This document shows, in pieces, positions 55,133 through 64,000 of a DNA stretch of 64,000 nucleotides. The stretch covers positions 1,550,001 through 1,614,000 of the forward strand of contig CAVRGH010000010.1 of assembly GCA_963720675.1 (NCBI GenBank), in the 5' to 3' direction. Position 1 is the stretch's first letter; every line of letters starts with the position of its first letter. The notes below the pieces were generated by a model. It made no database searches. It saw only the letters and a list, made by a program, of their open reading frames with translations, and was not told the DNA's origin. This stretch comes from JALHSW01 sp963720675. GTDB lineage: Bacteria; Actinomycetota; Acidimicrobiia; IMCC26256; PALSA-555. Position numbers and translations under genes: made by a program.

Positions 55133-57760
55133 TCAGCCGCTGCCCCACACGAGATGCTTGACCTCGGTGTACTCCTCGAGCCCGAGCTGACCGAGCTCGC
55201 GGCCCACTCCCGACTGCCGGTAGCCACCGAACGGACCGTCGAGCGACGACGTGTACGCGTTCACCGTGACCTTGCCGGCGCGAATCCGGCGCGCGACCTC
55301 GATGCCCCGCGCAACGTCTCCGCTCCACACCGCTCCGGCGAGCCCGAACTCGGAGTCGTTGGCGATGGTCACCCCTTCGTCGATGTCGCCGGAGTAGCGG
55401 ATGACGCACAGCACCGGGCCGAAGATCTCTTCCTGCGCGATCCGCATGTGGTTGTCCACCTCGGTGAAGACCGTGGGCTCGACGTAGTAGCCGCCGTCCT
55501 CGACCGGCGGGCGCCCGCCGCCGACCGCGACCTTGGCCCCGGAGTCGCGTCCTTCGTGCAGGTAGGACTCGATCCGATCACGGTGCGCCGCGCTCACGAC
55601 CGGGCCGACCTGCGTCGCCGGGTCGTGGGCCGACCCCACCACCACTCGGCTCACGATCGCAACGAGACGCTCGACGACCTCGTCGTGGAGCGAGTCGGGG
55701 ACGACGAGCCGCGTCATCAGGGCGCAACCCTGGCCACTGTTCACGACGAAGCGCATCGCGGCCTCGACGACCCCACCGACATCGGCGTCGGGGAGCGCGA
55801 GCAGCGCCGACTTGCCGCCCAGCTCGAGGAGCAGACGCTTCATCGCGCCGCCGGCCACCGAACCGATCTGGCGACCGACCCCGGTCGAGCCGGTGAACGT
55901 GACCATGTCGACCCGGGGATCACTCACGAGCACGTGGCCCACGTCGGGTCCACCGGTCACGACGTTGAGCACCCCCGGTGGGACACCGGCCTCGAGGGCG
56001 AGGCGACCGAGCTCGAGTGCAGGCGAGGGTGTCTCCAGCGCCGGCTTGAGCACCATCGTGTTGCCGGTGACGAGCGCCGGCGCGACCTTCCACAGGTTCA
56101 GGAAGTGCGGGAAGTTCCACGGCACGATCGCCGAGACCACACCGCGCGGCTCGCGCGCCACGAGCTGCGTCGTCGGGATCGGACCCTCGATCGCCGGCAG
56201 CGACGCGTCGAGGCTGCGGCTCCCCCGCTCGACCAGATCCCAGTAGTTGCCCATCGGGCGGTCGACGTGGATGCCACGCGCCATCGAGCACGGAACGCCG
56301 AGCTCGTCGACGAGGAGCTGGGCGAAGTCGTCGGCTCGTGCCTCCACGAGACGGCCGAGCTCTCGCAGCACGCCGGCGCGCTCGGCCGGACGCATCCGGG
56401 GCCACGGCCCGTCGTCGGCCGCGCGCCGCGCCGCGCCGAGTGCGGCCTCGGCGTCGACGGTCTGCCCGAACGGCACCTGACGCGTGGTGGTGCCCGTCGA
56501 CGGATCCTCGACCGCGAGCTCTTCGCCACCCGAAGCGGCGCAGAGCTCTCCGTCGATCACGAGCTGTGGATTCACCGGCACTCCGTCTCCTCCCCCCGCA
56601 CCGCGGCTCAGAAGCTCCCGCGGCATGCCCAGCCACTCGGCGACGTGGTTGAGCCCCATCTCGTTCGAGACCGGTGCAAGTCGGAACAGTCGGACCCTGC
56701 GCCAGTAGCGGTTCAGGTCGGAGTCGAGCGTGTATCCCAGACCGCCCAGCACCTGCATCCCGAGGTCCAGCGCCTGGAAGCAGTTCTCGGCCGCGACGAC
56801 CTTCGCCGACGTGGCTTCGAGCCCGCACGGGCGGCCCAGGGACTGCAGCCACGCCGCCTTGTAGACCATCAGGCGCGCCTGCTCGATGAGGAGATGCATG
56901 CGCGCGATGTGATGCTGCACCGCCTGGAAGCGACCGATCACACCCCCGAACGCCTCGCGCGCCAGCGCGTGCTCCCGGACCTCCTCGAGCCCGGCCTGCG
57001 CCCAGCCGACACACATCGCCCCGATCCCGAGCCGCTCGTTGTTGAGCATCCCGAGCAGGCCGTAGAAGCCCCGGTCGACCTCGCCGAGCACGCGGTCGTC
57101 GGCGACGAACACGTCCTCGTAGTACACCGCGTTGGTGTCCTCGTCGTTCATCACCGGCATCCGCGTCAGCGTCACGCCGGGCGAGTCGCGATCGGCCAGG
57201 AACACGCTGACGCCCTGGGCCTGCTTCGGGCCGGGCGGTGACGTGCGCGCGACGACGACGAGGTGGTCCGCGTCGGTCGAGGCCGACGTGTACACCTTGT
57301 TGCCGTTGATCCTCCAACCGCCGTCGACCTTGGCGGCGGTGGTCTTCATGGCGCCGAGCACGTCGGTCCCACCACCCGGCTCGGTGATCGAGAGCGCGAA
57401 CCGCGCGTCGCCGTCGACCAGGCGCGGCAGGAACTCTGCCTTCTGTGCCTCGGTGCCCATGTTCAGCAGCGCCTGGCCGCCGAAGCACATCGTCGCGAAC
57501 GTGGGCCCGATGGCCTCGATCGCCGTGCACGTCGCCTCGAGCACGATCGCCATGTCGAGGACGTCTCCGCCGGAGCCGCCGTACTCCTCGGGAACGCCGA
57601 TGCCGAGCCAACCGGTCGCCGCGAACTTCTTCCAGAGCTCCGGGTCGTAGGTACCGGCGCGCGCGTGCTCCCGGATCACCTCGGTCGGACACTCGCGCCG
57701 CACGAAGTCGGTCGCGGCCTCTCGCAGCTGCCGCTGCTCGTCCGACAGATCGAAGTCCAC
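55133..57760 (-). CDS. Acyl-CoA dehydrogenase fused to aldehyde dehydrogenase (fusion doubtful)
   Basis: Reads as one 875-residue protein. Residues 1-383 form a complete FAD-dependent acyl-CoA dehydrogenase (PEEYGGSGGD, SITEPGGGTDV, LAPVSNEMGLNHVAEWLG). Residues about 396-875 form a complete aldehyde dehydrogenase (VPWNFPHFLNLW, FTGSTGVGRQI, LELGGKSA, catalytic Cys in NSGQGCALMTRL, PFGGYRQSGVGRELG). The joining segment SRGAGGGDG is encoded by a near-perfect Shine-Dalgarno (GGGGGGAGGAG) directly before GTG 56581. A TGA at 56610-56608 is out of frame by one base exactly where an ACAD should end. Two adjacent genes with a one-base error is therefore at least as likely as a real fusion. The start is GTG 57760. 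Confidence 0.85.
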   Translation of the reverse strand: MDFDLSDEQRQLREAATDFVRRECPTEVIREHARAGTYDPELWKKFAATGWLGIGVPEEYGGSGGDVLDMAIVLEATCTAIEAIGPTFATMCFGGQALLNMGTEAQKAEFLPRLVDGDARFALSITEPGGGTDVLGAMKTTAAKVDGGWRINGNKVYTSASTDADHLVVVARTSPPGPKQAQGVSVFLADRDSPGVTLTRMPVMNDEDTNAVYYEDVFVADDRVLGEVDRGFYGLLGMLNNERLGIGAMCVGWAQAGLEEVREHALAREAFGGVIGRFQAVQHHIARMHLLIEQARLMVYKAAWLQSLGRPCGLEATSAKVVAAENCFQALDLGMQVLGGLGYTLDSDLNRYWRRVRLFRLAPVSNEMGLNHVAEWLGMPRELLSRGAGGGDGVPVNPQLVIDGELCAASGGEELAVEDPSTGTTTRQVPFGQTVDAEAALGAARRAADDGPWPRMRPAERAGVLRELGRLVEARADDFAQLLVDELGVPCSMARGIHVDRPMGNYWDLVERGSRSLDASLPAIEGPIPTTQLVAREPRGVVSAIVPWNFPHFLNLWKVAPALVTGNTMVLKPALETPSPALELGRLALEAGVPPGVLNVVTGGPDVGHVLVSDPRVDMVTFTGSTGVGRQIGSVAGGAMKRLLLELGGKSALLALPDADVGGVVEAAMRFVVNSGQGCALMTRLVVPDSLHDEVVERLVAIVSRVVVGSAHDPATQVGPVVSAAHRDRIESYLHEGRDSGAKVAVGGGRPPVEDGGYYVEPTVFTEVDNHMRIAQEEIFGPVLCVIRYSGDIDEGVTIANDSEFGLAGAVWSGDVARGIEVARRIRAGKVTVNAYTSSLDGPFGGYRQSGVGRELGQLGLEEYTEVKHLVWGSG

Positions 57761-57874
57761 GGTGGCGTCCCCTTCTCGGCGTCCCGTCGCTCGTCGCTGC
57801 GGGTGGGTGCGCGCCGAGCCCGAATCCGCTTACCTATTTAGCCTGATCGGGGGGAGTGTGTCACAATCCGCGCC

Positions 57875-59089
57875 ATGGAGTTGGCGCTCGCACCGGGCGA
57901 GCAGGCGTTCCGCGACGAGCTGCGGGGCTGGCTCGACACCAACCTCCCCGCCGGATGGGGCACCCCGGCGTTCCGGTACCCACGCGACCCGGACGAGCGG
58001 CTCCAGTGGTTCCGCGACTGGCAGGCGACGATGGACGCCGGAGGCTGGGTCGGGATCCATTGGCCGGTCGAGCACGGAGGCCGCGGGGCGAGCCTCATGG
58101 AGCAGGTCGCCTACCACACCGAGCTCGCGCTCCGGAAGGTGCCGGCGCTCGTCGGCCACATCGGTCTGTCGCTCTGTGGTCCGACGCTCATCGTCCACGG
58201 GACGGCCTCGCAGCGGGAGCAGTTCCTCGCCCCCATGCGGGACGGCAGGCACATCTGGTGCGAGGGCTTCTCCGAGCCGGGCGCCGGGTCCGACCTGGCC
58301 GGGCTCCGCACGCGGGGCGTGATCGACGGCGACCAGCTCGTGATCACTGGTCAGAAGGTGTGGACGTCGGGCGCGGAGATCGCCGACTGGATGTTCGCGC
58401 TCGTGCGCACGGACCCCGCCGCTCCCAAGCGCCAGGGCATCTCGTTCGTGCTGATCCCCATGGACGCCGCCGGGCTCGAGGCGCGCCCGATCCGTCAGAT
58501 CGGCGGCGACGCGGGCTTCAGCGAGGTGTTCTTCGACGAGGTGCGCGTCCCGCTCGGCAACGTCGTCGGGCCGCTCCACGGAGGCTGGCGCGTCGCACGC
58601 ACGACCTTGTCCCACGAGCGATCGACGCTGTTCATGGCGTCGCAGCTGCGCATGGCCTCCACCCTCGACGAGATCGTCGCCCTGGTGCGACGCACGACGG
58701 ACGAACAGGGTCGCCCGCGTTCGCAGGATCCCGAGCTTCGCCGCCGGGTCGCGCGCGCCTGGGTCGCGACCCAGCTCTCCGGGATCAACGGCATCCGGAA
58801 CCTCGGGCGGGTCCTCGCCGGCGAGCAGCCCGGGCCCGAAGGCGCGGTGATGAAGCTCTTCGGCCAGGAGTCCGAGAAGGCGCTGTACGAGCTGGCGCTC
58901 GATGCCGCGGGACCGGTGGGCGTGCTCGACAAGGGCGCCGCCGATGCGCCCGACGGCGGGAAGTGGCTCCTCGGCTACCTCCGGACGCGCGCCTCCACGA
59001 TCGGTGGGGGGACCAGCGAGATCCAGCGGAACATCCTCGCGGAGCGTGTCCTCGGCCTCCCGCGCGACCCCTGGGCCGACGAGGACTGA
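57875..59089 (+). CDS. Acyl-CoA dehydrogenase
   Basis: 404-residue FAD-dependent acyl-CoA dehydrogenase: GWVGIHWPVEHGGRGA, GFSEPGAGSDLAGL, GQKVWTSGAEIADW and the end STIGGGTSEIQRNILAERVLGLPR. These subfamilies occur in steroid and terpenoid side-chain degradation in actinobacteria, often as alpha2beta2 pairs. A TCACAAT element ends 7 nt before the ATG, a leaderless pattern. Divergent from the ACAD/ALDH gene and convergent with the LDI-like gene. Confidence 0.93.
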   Translation: MELALAPGEQAFRDELRGWLDTNLPAGWGTPAFRYPRDPDERLQWFRDWQATMDAGGWVGIHWPVEHGGRGASLMEQVAYHTELALRKVPALVGHIGLSLCGPTLIVHGTASQREQFLAPMRDGRHIWCEGFSEPGAGSDLAGLRTRGVIDGDQLVITGQKVWTSGAEIADWMFALVRTDPAAPKRQGISFVLIPMDAAGLEARPIRQIGGDAGFSEVFFDEVRVPLGNVVGPLHGGWRVARTTLSHERSTLFMASQLRMASTLDEIVALVRRTTDEQGRPRSQDPELRRRVARAWVATQLSGINGIRNLGRVLAGEQPGPEGAVMKLFGQESEKALYELALDAAGPVGVLDKGAADAPDGGKWLLGYLRTRASTIGGGTSEIQRNILAERVLGLPRDPWADED

Positions 59090-59102
59090 AGCGTCAGACC
59101 CC

Positions 59103-61032
59103 TCAGGACACGGGGACGAGTCGGACTTCGCACCGCGCCTCGAGATCGACGAGCACCTCGGCCGTCCCGCGCGCGTCGGCCCGAACGGACCGCTCGGTGG
59201 CGCCGACGAGGTCGTAGGTGCGCTCGGGCTCGAGCCGTTCGATGCCGAGCACCCGCCGCCCGGGCTCCGCGCCGGGGGCGAGCACGAGATCGAGCGACCG
59301 GCCGTCGCTCGTCGCCCGGGCCACGAGGACCTCGGGGTAGGCGGCGCCGGTGAGCGCCGGGGCCGCGGTCGCGCCGGGCGGCATCCCACGGTCCACGGCA
59401 TCACGCCAACCGGACGCCCGGCCGAGGACACCGAAGCTCCAGAACGCGTTGGCGAACACCGAGTTCCTCGCGAACCAACGCGCGCCGCCGTCCTCGGTCA
59501 GGCCGCACTCCTGCTCGGCCTGGTGCACCACGACCTCCGCGAGCTCGGTGTCACCGACCTCCCGGGCGAGGCAGAGGAGCGAAGTGAGCAGGAACAGCGG
59601 CCCCTTGGCGTTGTTGCCGGGATCGCTGTTCGCCATGCGCGTCGCCATGCCCGAGGTCAGGAGCTCGACCCGGCCGTCGACGATCTCGATCACCTCTCGG
59701 CGGAGGATCTCATGCGTCCGCTCGGTGACGTCCGGCGCGAGGGGATGCAGGAGGACTCCGTGGAAGCCGTCTCCCGCCAGCGTCTTGAGCATCGTGTTGC
59801 CGAAGCCGTATCGGGAGAACACGTTGGAGATGATCGTCCCGTCGGCGGTCGTGAACTCGGCGTCCAGGGTGCGCCGGAAGCGCGGCAGCAGCTCGGCCGC
59901 GACGTCCGTGTCCCGGCGCCGATCTCGGATGGTGAGCGCACTCAAGCCCAGGGTGTTGCACACCGGGAACACGAATCCCGGTTCGCAGGGGAACATCGCC
60001 CAGTCCCCGCTCCCCTCGAAGTTGCGTTGCACTGCGTCGGCGATCGTCGATGCGTCATAGGAGAACGAACGACGGTCGTTCCACCGCAGCGGCAGTGATC
60101 CCGAGTGACTCGTAGCGGAGGTCACCCGTGTTCGACGCGTACAGCTCGAGCATCAACGAGTAGTAGCCCGAGTACATGATGTTGTCGCGGCGGATCGGAT
60201 CCGGGTTCGGATCGAGGTTGCCGAACAGGTTCTCCTGACGCCAGAACTCCCAGACCTTTCGCTCGGTCATCTTCTCGATCAGGTTCCGCTGCGCGAGGTT
60301 GACGTATCCCTGGAAGGCGGGGGTATGCGCGTACTGGGCCAGGGCGAGCGCCCACATCGAGAAGTTGCACTGGTAGCGGAACGCCCCCATGAGGTACTGG
60401 TTCGTCACGTCGAAGCCGGCCCACTCGCCCACCGGTTGCAGGGCCCGGTCGAGCAGGAACCGCTGGGTCGCGAGCTGGTCGACCGTGAGCTCGCCGACGG
60501 GTCGCGCGGCGACCGGTCTCCGGGGGACGAACCCGGACCTCGGCGAGGTACTCGTTGCGCAGTTCACCGCGTCGCCGAGCCGCCCGGTGCTCGACCCGCC
60601 CTCGCGTCGCCACCGCGACCAGGAACGCGATGCTTGCGAGCGGCACCGCCCACTCCGCCCAGGTCCAGAGGCCGGTGTGGACGCGCAACGTCGCTCCGAC
60701 CGCGGCGGCGAGCCAGACAACGGGGATGACGACATGGTTGGCGCGCAGGAACAGGTAGAAGAAGCCGACCGCGGTCGCGAGGAGTGTCAGGATCACGAAG
60801 ATCGGGTCCGAGGTGAAGAGGAAGCCACCCCCGGGTGCGACGAGTCCCAGGCCGAACGCGCGCCACGCGGGCGAGGCGTCGAGCAGCGACGGGGATCATC
60901 CCGATCGCGGCGACGACGAGGAACACGCCCACGGTTCGCTGGATGCGCCGGGTGAGCAGCGGTCCCTGGACGTGGGGCTTGTCCGGGATCCGGAGCACCT
61001 CGCCGATCGAGTCGGTCGCGGTCGCCGCTCAT
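59103..61032 (-). CDS. Membrane-anchored LDI-like protein (copy 2, frameshifted)
   Basis: Paralogue of the 37500-39422 product with the same total length. N-terminal membrane segments (RTVGVFLVVAAIGMIP, LTLLATAVGFFYLFL, VVIPVVWLAAAVGATL) are followed by GFDVTNQYLMGAFRYQCNF, RNLIEKMTERKVWEFWRQEN, DPIRRDNIMYSGY and the cysteine pair in MFPCEPGFVFPVCN (again 9 apart). C-terminal part ends with RLVPVS. Frames change near 61025, 60895, 60520 and 60100, so it is broken as given but otherwise complete. The ATG at 61032 has GGAGG 5 nt upstream. It lies downstream of, and likely cotranscribed with, the 61058 amidohydrolase. Confidence 0.8.
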
Positions 61033-61057
61033 CATCGCCTCCGAGGACGGTTCCGGT

Positions 61058-62185
61058 TCACACGCCGAGCGGGAAACGGAACACCTGCTCGGCATTGGCG
61101 TGCGTCACTTGCTCGATCTCTTCGTCCGAGCAGCCTTTCACGTGGTCGGCGACGCTGCTCTGCGAGTGCGGCCACGTCGAATCGGTGTGCGGGTAGTCGC
61201 CCTCCCACATGATCTTGTCGGTCCCGATGAGATCGCGGTCGCGCATGCCGACGTGGTCGGCGATGAAGCACACCCAGACGTTGCGACGGAAGATGTCGAG
61301 GGGTTGGGGAGCGTCGACGTCCCCCGTCCAGAAGCGATGCCGGTGCCACGTGTACTCGGCCCGTTCCAGCGTGTACGGCACCCAACCGATCCCGCCTTCG
61401 CTCAGGACGAATCGGAGATCGGGCCACTTGCGGAAGAGCGGCGAGAACAGCAGCTCGCTGCAGGCCACCGAGGCGTACAACGGGATCATGACGACGCTCG
61501 GGGCCACCGGGCCGCCGGGCTGGGGTTCGAGCCCCTGACCCGACGAGCCGATGTGCAGGCACACCGCCATGTCGGTCTCGGTGACCGCTTCCCAGACCGG
61601 GTCCCAGTGCGCGTCGTGGATCGACGGGTACCCGAGGAGGTGTGGGCCTTCGCTGAACGTGATGCCGCGCGTCCCGAGGGCGGCGGTGCGCCGGATCTCC
61701 TCGGCGCAGAGCTCCGGGTCCCACATCGGCACGATCGCCAACGGCACGTAGCGATCCTTCGCGACGCCGTACCACTCTTCGAGGATGTAGTCGTTCCACG
61801 CCCGGATGCAGGCGAGGCCGAGCTCCTTGTCGGGTGCATCGAGGAAGCGCTTGCCGGAGATGCGGGGGATCCCGGAGGGGAACAGCACCTGAGCCCGCAC
61901 TCCGTCCTCGTCCATGTCGGCAAGGCGCGCCCTGGCGTCATAGAAGCCCGGACGCATCTCGTCGTAGCGGACGTGGCCCATCGTGAACTCCTGCGGAGAC
62001 TTCCCCGCACTCGCCTCGACGCCCTGTGGCTTCACCCGCTCACCATCGAAGAGCCAGTACTCGTCATCGGCGCTCGTGACGAGCCGGGGACCGCGCTCGC
62101 GCAGCTTCGCCGGCAGCCGCGCGGTGTACGCATCGGGCGCCTCGAGCACGTGGTCGTCGACGCTGAAGAGCGTCATCTTCGTCAT
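61058..62185 (-). CDS. Amidohydrolase-2 family protein
   Basis: 375-residue ACMSD-like enzyme, closely related to the 19749 product. FSVDDHVLEAPDAY, FSEGPHLLGYPSIHDAHWDP, VCLHIGSSGQG, LSEGGIGWVPYTLERAEY and EGDYPHTDSTWPHSQ mark the metal and active-site segments. It starts at ATG 62185 with a GGGGG site. Placed upstream of the LDI-like gene (23 bp between), it may cleave or decarboxylate a pathway intermediate. Confidence 0.92.
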   Translation of the reverse strand: MTKMTLFSVDDHVLEAPDAYTARLPAKLRERGPRLVTSADDEYWLFDGERVKPQGVEASAGKSPQEFTMGHVRYDEMRPGFYDARARLADMDEDGVRAQVLFPSGIPRISGKRFLDAPDKELGLACIRAWNDYILEEWYGVAKDRYVPLAIVPMWDPELCAEEIRRTAALGTRGITFSEGPHLLGYPSIHDAHWDPVWEAVTETDMAVCLHIGSSGQGLEPQPGGPVAPSVVMIPLYASVACSELLFSPLFRKWPDLRFVLSEGGIGWVPYTLERAEYTWHRHRFWTGDVDAPQPLDIFRRNVWVCFIADHVGMRDRDLIGTDKIMWEGDYPHTDSTWPHSQSSVADHVKGCSDEEIEQVTHANAEQVFRFPLGV

Positions 62186-62260
62186 GGTGCAGCCCCCGAG
62201 TCGCGGTCGTCTCGTCCTTGCGGCCCGATGATAAGCCTTGCGCGTCGGCGCAACAACGGG

Positions 62261-63241
62261 TCACCGCGTGACGCGATGCCTCCGCCCCGGGCGCCGGACC
62301 TCGAAGCGTCCCAGACCCACGACGTGCTCGAGCGACCTTCGGAAGTCGGCGAGCGCCCGGGTGGTGGAGTACTCGGGGACGAAGCCCCACTCCTCGCGAA
62401 GTCGCGTCGTGTCCGCGATGGGGAGATACCGCAGCGAGTTGAACTCCCCCGGATCGATCGCGCCGACGCGCAGTGCCCAACCCCCGTGCAGGAACGCCTT
62501 CACCGCCGGTTCGGGCACGCGGACGATGCGCTTGCCGAGGAGCCGCGCGGCCTCGTCCATCGTCACCACGTCCGACGCCGCGAGGTTGACCGGGCCCGTG
62601 CGCGAGCCGAGGCAGGCCTCGACGAAGAATCGGCCCACGTCGTCCTGGTGCACCGCCTGCACCTGCGGATCGTCGCCGCGCACCGCCGCGAGCACCGGCG
62701 CCGCGAAGACCATGCGCACCGCATTGTCGACGTGACGCCCGACGACCACCGCCACCCGCGGCAGCACGGCCTCGACCCCGGCAGCCGCGATCATCAGCTC
62801 CGCCTCGGCCTTGTGGGACGCGTACGCCGAAGGTTGCTCCGTCGCGAGGGTGTCGCCCTCGACATACGGCTCGGGGTGATCGGGTACGGAGCCGTAGGCC
62901 GTCACCGACGAGGCGAACACCAGGCGGCCGCACCCGGTGCTCGCCATGGCGGCGAGCACGTTCCGGGTCCCGCCGAGGTCGATCGCCCGCCGCGTCGAGC
63001 GGTCCCGCATCGAGCCCACGACCCACGCGAGGTGGACGACGACATCGCAGCCGCGCATCGCACGCTCGACCGCTTCGGGGTCGCGGATGTCTCCGATGAC
63101 GAGATCGCCCGCGTCGTGAAGCACTGCCCGCGGGGGACGCACGTCGAAGCCGACGACCGTCGTGTCGTCGCGTTCGCGCAGCCGCGCCCGGAGCGCCGCC
63201 CCGAAGCCACCGGCAGCACCCGTGACGAGGACGCGGGTCAC
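62261..63241 (-). CDS. NAD-dependent epimerase/dehydratase family protein (extended SDR)
   Basis: 326-residue extended SDR. TGAAGGFGAALRARL binds NAD, GDIRDPEAVERAM, catalytic Ser in FASSVTAYGS and YASHK as YxxxK. It resembles 3-beta-hydroxysteroid dehydrogenase-like and sugar epimerase enzymes. GTG 63241 overlaps the upstream SDR stop (GTGA). Confidence 0.9.
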   Translation of the reverse strand: MTRVLVTGAAGGFGAALRARLRERDDTTVVGFDVRPPRAVLHDAGDLVIGDIRDPEAVERAMRGCDVVVHLAWVVGSMRDRSTRRAIDLGGTRNVLAAMASTGCGRLVFASSVTAYGSVPDHPEPYVEGDTLATEQPSAYASHKAEAELMIAAAGVEAVLPRVAVVVGRHVDNAVRMVFAAPVLAAVRGDDPQVQAVHQDDVGRFFVEACLGSRTGPVNLAASDVVTMDEAARLLGKRIVRVPEPAVKAFLHGGWALRVGAIDPGEFNSLRYLPIADTTRLREEWGFVPEYSTTRALADFRRSLEHVVGLGRFEVRRPGRRHRVTR

Positions 63242-64000
63242 GAGACGGCCTCCGGGCGTGCCGGCTTCTCGGCCTGGCCGGTCAGCCACGCAGCGGTGAT
63301 CCCGCCGTCCACCGACAGGTTCGCCCCGGTGAGGTACGACGCGCCCGGTGAGTTGCAGAACGCGAGTGCTTCGGCCTGCTCCTCGGCGCGTGCCAGGCGA
63401 CCGAGCGGCTTCGGGAACGCCTCCATCCACCCCGCGCCCATCGCCGCCTCGAACTCCGGCATCATCGGCGTCTCCACCGGACCGGGCGAGACCGCGTTGC
63501 ACCGGATCCCGAGCGGCGCGAGCTGCACCGCGCGCCACATCACGTACCAGACGGTGGCCATCTTCGAGAAGCTGTACCCGTCACCCACGATGTCGGCATG
63601 CTCGTCGCACCATCGCCGTGCGTCGTCGAACCCGCCGATCGCCGTCAGCGCCGCGAGGTCGACCTGGTGCTGTGGCCACCGGAACCCGGCCACCGACGCG
63701 ATGCACGCGATGGCGCTCCCCGGGCGCAGCTTCGGCACGAGGCCCTCGAGCAGATGACGGGCGCCGATGAAGTTGACCGTCATGACGTCGAGCGGCGGTG
63801 ACGTCTGTGCGAGCCCCGCGCAGCTGAAGACGGCGTCCAGGGGCTCCGAGATCGCACGGAGCGTCTCGTCGATCGACATCTCGTCGCGCAGGTCGGTCGC
63901 GAGGTACTCGGCCACCGGAGCGCTGGGCTCGCGCACGTCCACCGCGAGGACCTCGGCTCCCCGGCCGGCAACGAGGCGGGCCGTCGCCTCGCCCATCCCC
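63238..64000 (-). CDS. Short-chain dehydrogenase, 3-alpha-HSD-like (partial)
   Basis: The 5' end lies beyond 64000. Visible part: GEATARLVAGRGAEVLAVDV, ATDLRDEMSIDETL, FSCAGLAQTSPPLDVMTVNF, CIASVAGF and catalytic YSFSK, then SPGPVETPMMPEF and ANLSVDGGITAAW. It resembles Comamonas 3-alpha-hydroxysteroid dehydrogenase/carbonyl reductase. Coupled to the extended SDR. Confidence 0.9.
   Translation of the reverse strand, partial: GMGEATARLVAGRGAEVLAVDVREPSAPVAEYLATDLRDEMSIDETLRAISEPLDAVFSCAGLAQTSPPLDVMTVNFIGARHLLEGLVPKLRPGSAIACIASVAGFRWPQHQVDLAALTAIGGFDDARRWCDEHADIVGDGYSFSKMATVWYVMWRAVQLAPLGIRCNAVSPGPVETPMMPEFEAAMGAGWMEAFPKPLGRLARAEEQAEALAFCNSPGASYLTGANLSVDGGITAAWLTGQAEKPARPEAVS

Noticed and set aside
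54218..57241. Open plus-strand frame of about 1000 codons
   Set aside because: It is antisense to the PaaK-like, SDR and ACAD/ALDH genes, has no recognisable domain and reflects GC-rich codon bias.
61100..63757. Open plus-strand frame of about 885 codons
   Set aside because: It is antisense to the amidohydrolase and SDR genes with low-complexity Arg/His/Pro composition.

Overview
The window is high-GC DNA with many GTG/TTG starts and dense 4-base stop/start overlaps (ATGA, GTGA). A rho-rpmE-DUF1385 cluster, a Rho with a long disordered insert, and many acyl-CoA, SDR and amidohydrolase genes point to Actinomycetota, plausibly an environmental Acidimicrobiia-like lineage (inference). Many genes are intact. 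Several blocks instead carry single-base frameshifts: 1-5.9 kb, 7.39 kb, 14-16.4 kb, 22.2-23.8 kb, 26.7 kb, 27.3 kb, 35.2 kb, 44.5 kb and 60-61 kb. These look mostly like residual indels of a long-read assembly, so every apparent fusion or pseudogene here needs read-level confirmation.

Layout. 1-6.5 kb (minus): the N-terminal part of a giant secreted adhesin with a vWA domain and at least 11 tandem ~327-bp repeats, running off the left edge. 6.7-11.2 kb: housekeeping genes (DUF1385 protein, rpmE, rho, phosphoglycerate mutase). 11.3-16.6 kb: two tandem PQQ-type sugar dehydrogenases, then an acyltransferase flanked by direct repeats of a carboxylesterase 3' end. 16.6-21 kb: an acyl-CoA ligase divergent from a class II aldolase, a VapBC-type module and an amidohydrolase. 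21-24 kb: an FkbM methyltransferase and a cellulose-synthase-like glycosyltransferase with a PilZ domain. 24.1 kb: tRNA-Arg(CCG) with a duplicated 3' end. 24.2-27.4 kb: alcohol dehydrogenase, sulfatase and a P450 remnant. 27.4-31.9 kb: a CarH-like B12 photoreceptor regulator leading an ABC transporter operon, then a fasciclin protein. 32-36.7 kb: a K+ channel, a short PPDK-like protein and winged-helix proteins. 36.7-45.5 kb: a first cluster around a membrane-anchored linalool dehydratase/isomerase-like (LDI-like) protein. 45.5-49.3 kb: HAD phosphatase and Liv-type permease and binding protein. 49.4-64 kb: a second catabolic cluster around another LDI-like paralogue.

How it fits together. The two LDI-like clusters carry the enzyme types needed to isomerise or dehydrate an allylic or tertiary alcohol, oxidise it (SDR, ALDH), activate it as a CoA thioester (AMP ligase, PaaK-like ligase) and degrade it (ACADs, thiolase-like protein). 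This parallels the anaerobic monoterpene route of Castellaniella, but with membrane-anchored LDI-like proteins; the substrate is unknown. The most striking regulatory feature is the B12-photoreceptor/ABC operon. Many genes also show a -10 box 6-7 nt upstream of the start codon, indicating widespread leaderless transcription.
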